A DNA stretch of 64,000 nt from Bacteroidales bacterium (GTDB taxonomy: Bacteria > Bacteroidota > Bacteroidia > Bacteroidales > VadinHA17). Made by a program: the position numbers and the translations under genes. Below the pieces are notes generated by a model. That model was not told the origin of the DNA. It searched no databases and worked only from the letters and a program-made list of their open reading frames with translations. Below are positions 63,874 to 64,000 of the stretch, in pieces (the first letter of the stretch is position 1; every line of letters begins with the position of its first letter). Location: contig JADJLX010000006.1 of the NCBI GenBank assembly GCA_016709865.1, forward strand, positions 62,001 to 126,000. Reading direction: 5' to 3'.

Positions 63874-64000
63874 AGGGTTCAGCAGGATCTTAACAAATAA
63901 AATCTTTTGTAAATTTGTATTGTTATTCAAAATGACACCTCAAGGTAATTTATTGTACCCGGTATAAGTTTCACAGGGTACGAAAAATAGTAAGGGCCCG
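63874..64000. other. End of window, nothing recognised
   Basis: The last 127 nt after the palindromic element are AT-rich, with GGGTACGAAAAATAGTAAGG near the end. No gene start, terminator or RNA is recognisable before the window is cut. Confidence 0.5.

Noticed and set aside
63701..63967. 88-residue + strand ORF at window end
   Set aside because: It reads through the palindromic element and has no start context or recognisable protein features.

Overview
The window reads as chromosome of a Bacteroidota bacterium, most likely a Bacteroidales/Marinilabiliales-type free-living or sediment lineage. The evidence is many secreted glycoside hydrolases and esterases with Bacteroidota-style signal peptides ending in AQ or a lipobox, LytS/LytTR and AraC regulators, promoters resembling TTTG-N20-TAnnTTTG, AT-leaning intergenic DNA and almost no Shine-Dalgarno sequences. 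No rRNA, tRNA, CRISPR array, prophage or transposase gene was seen.

Layout. (1) 1-8.4 kb: an outer-membrane-type protein, an SDR/DUF2867 protein, a TerC-type exporter, then a tight run of NTF2-like, SDR, CrtI-like FAD oxidoreductase, ABC ATPase and ABC permease genes. (2) 8.5-11.1 kb: a GH3 lipoprotein and a convergent HxlR regulator. (3) 11.3-16.3 kb: six closely packed + strand genes. They are a Cys-repeat peptide of the ACGX type, its radical SAM/SPASM maturase, an MDR oxidoreductase, a secreted beta-helix protein, a zinc macrodomain and a SirTM-type sirtuin. This is the most interesting block: a RiPP-like pair apparently co-transcribed with an ADP-ribosylation writer/eraser pair. (4) 16.4-24.8 kb: AraC regulator, two secreted esterases, a beta-barrel-like protein, a PQQ-type propeller, a PaaI thioesterase and a GH43 enzyme. 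(5) 24.8-31 kb: small-molecule enzymes (E2-type acyltransferase, two methyltransferases, OsmC), hypothetical proteins, a YqaA-like membrane protein and a bile-acid-symporter-family transporter.

(6) 31-47.7 kb: a mostly minus-strand carbohydrate-degradation region. It holds a frameshifted GH35-like/DUF5597 gene, a frameshifted alpha/beta hydrolase, a GH78 rhamnosidase, a Gfo/Idh/MocA oxidoreductase, a tannase-like esterase, two small membrane proteins, a GH43-GH76 fusion and a GH5-like lipoprotein. A + strand sugar isomerase-like gene and a PIN-domain toxin-antitoxin pair are embedded in it. There is no SusC/SusD pair anywhere in the window. Rhamnose-containing plant polymers or phenolic glycosides are plausible substrates, by inference. 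(7) 47.7-55.7 kb: OmpA-family and other outer-membrane proteins, a LytS/LytTR two-component pair, an outer-membrane protein with a very long Pro/Val repeat linker, and a second PQQ propeller. (8) 55.8-63.7 kb: GH2, a lipoprotein of unknown function, an APC permease and an unusual two-part class V aminotransferase.

Non-coding structure includes two copies of a nested palindromic element (35.1-35.2 kb and 63.7-63.9 kb), 84-bp tandem repeats beside the first copy, and a different inverted repeat at 60.2 kb. Start codons were moved from the longest open frame to the best ATG where sequence or context supported it. All family assignments come from reading motifs, without database searches.
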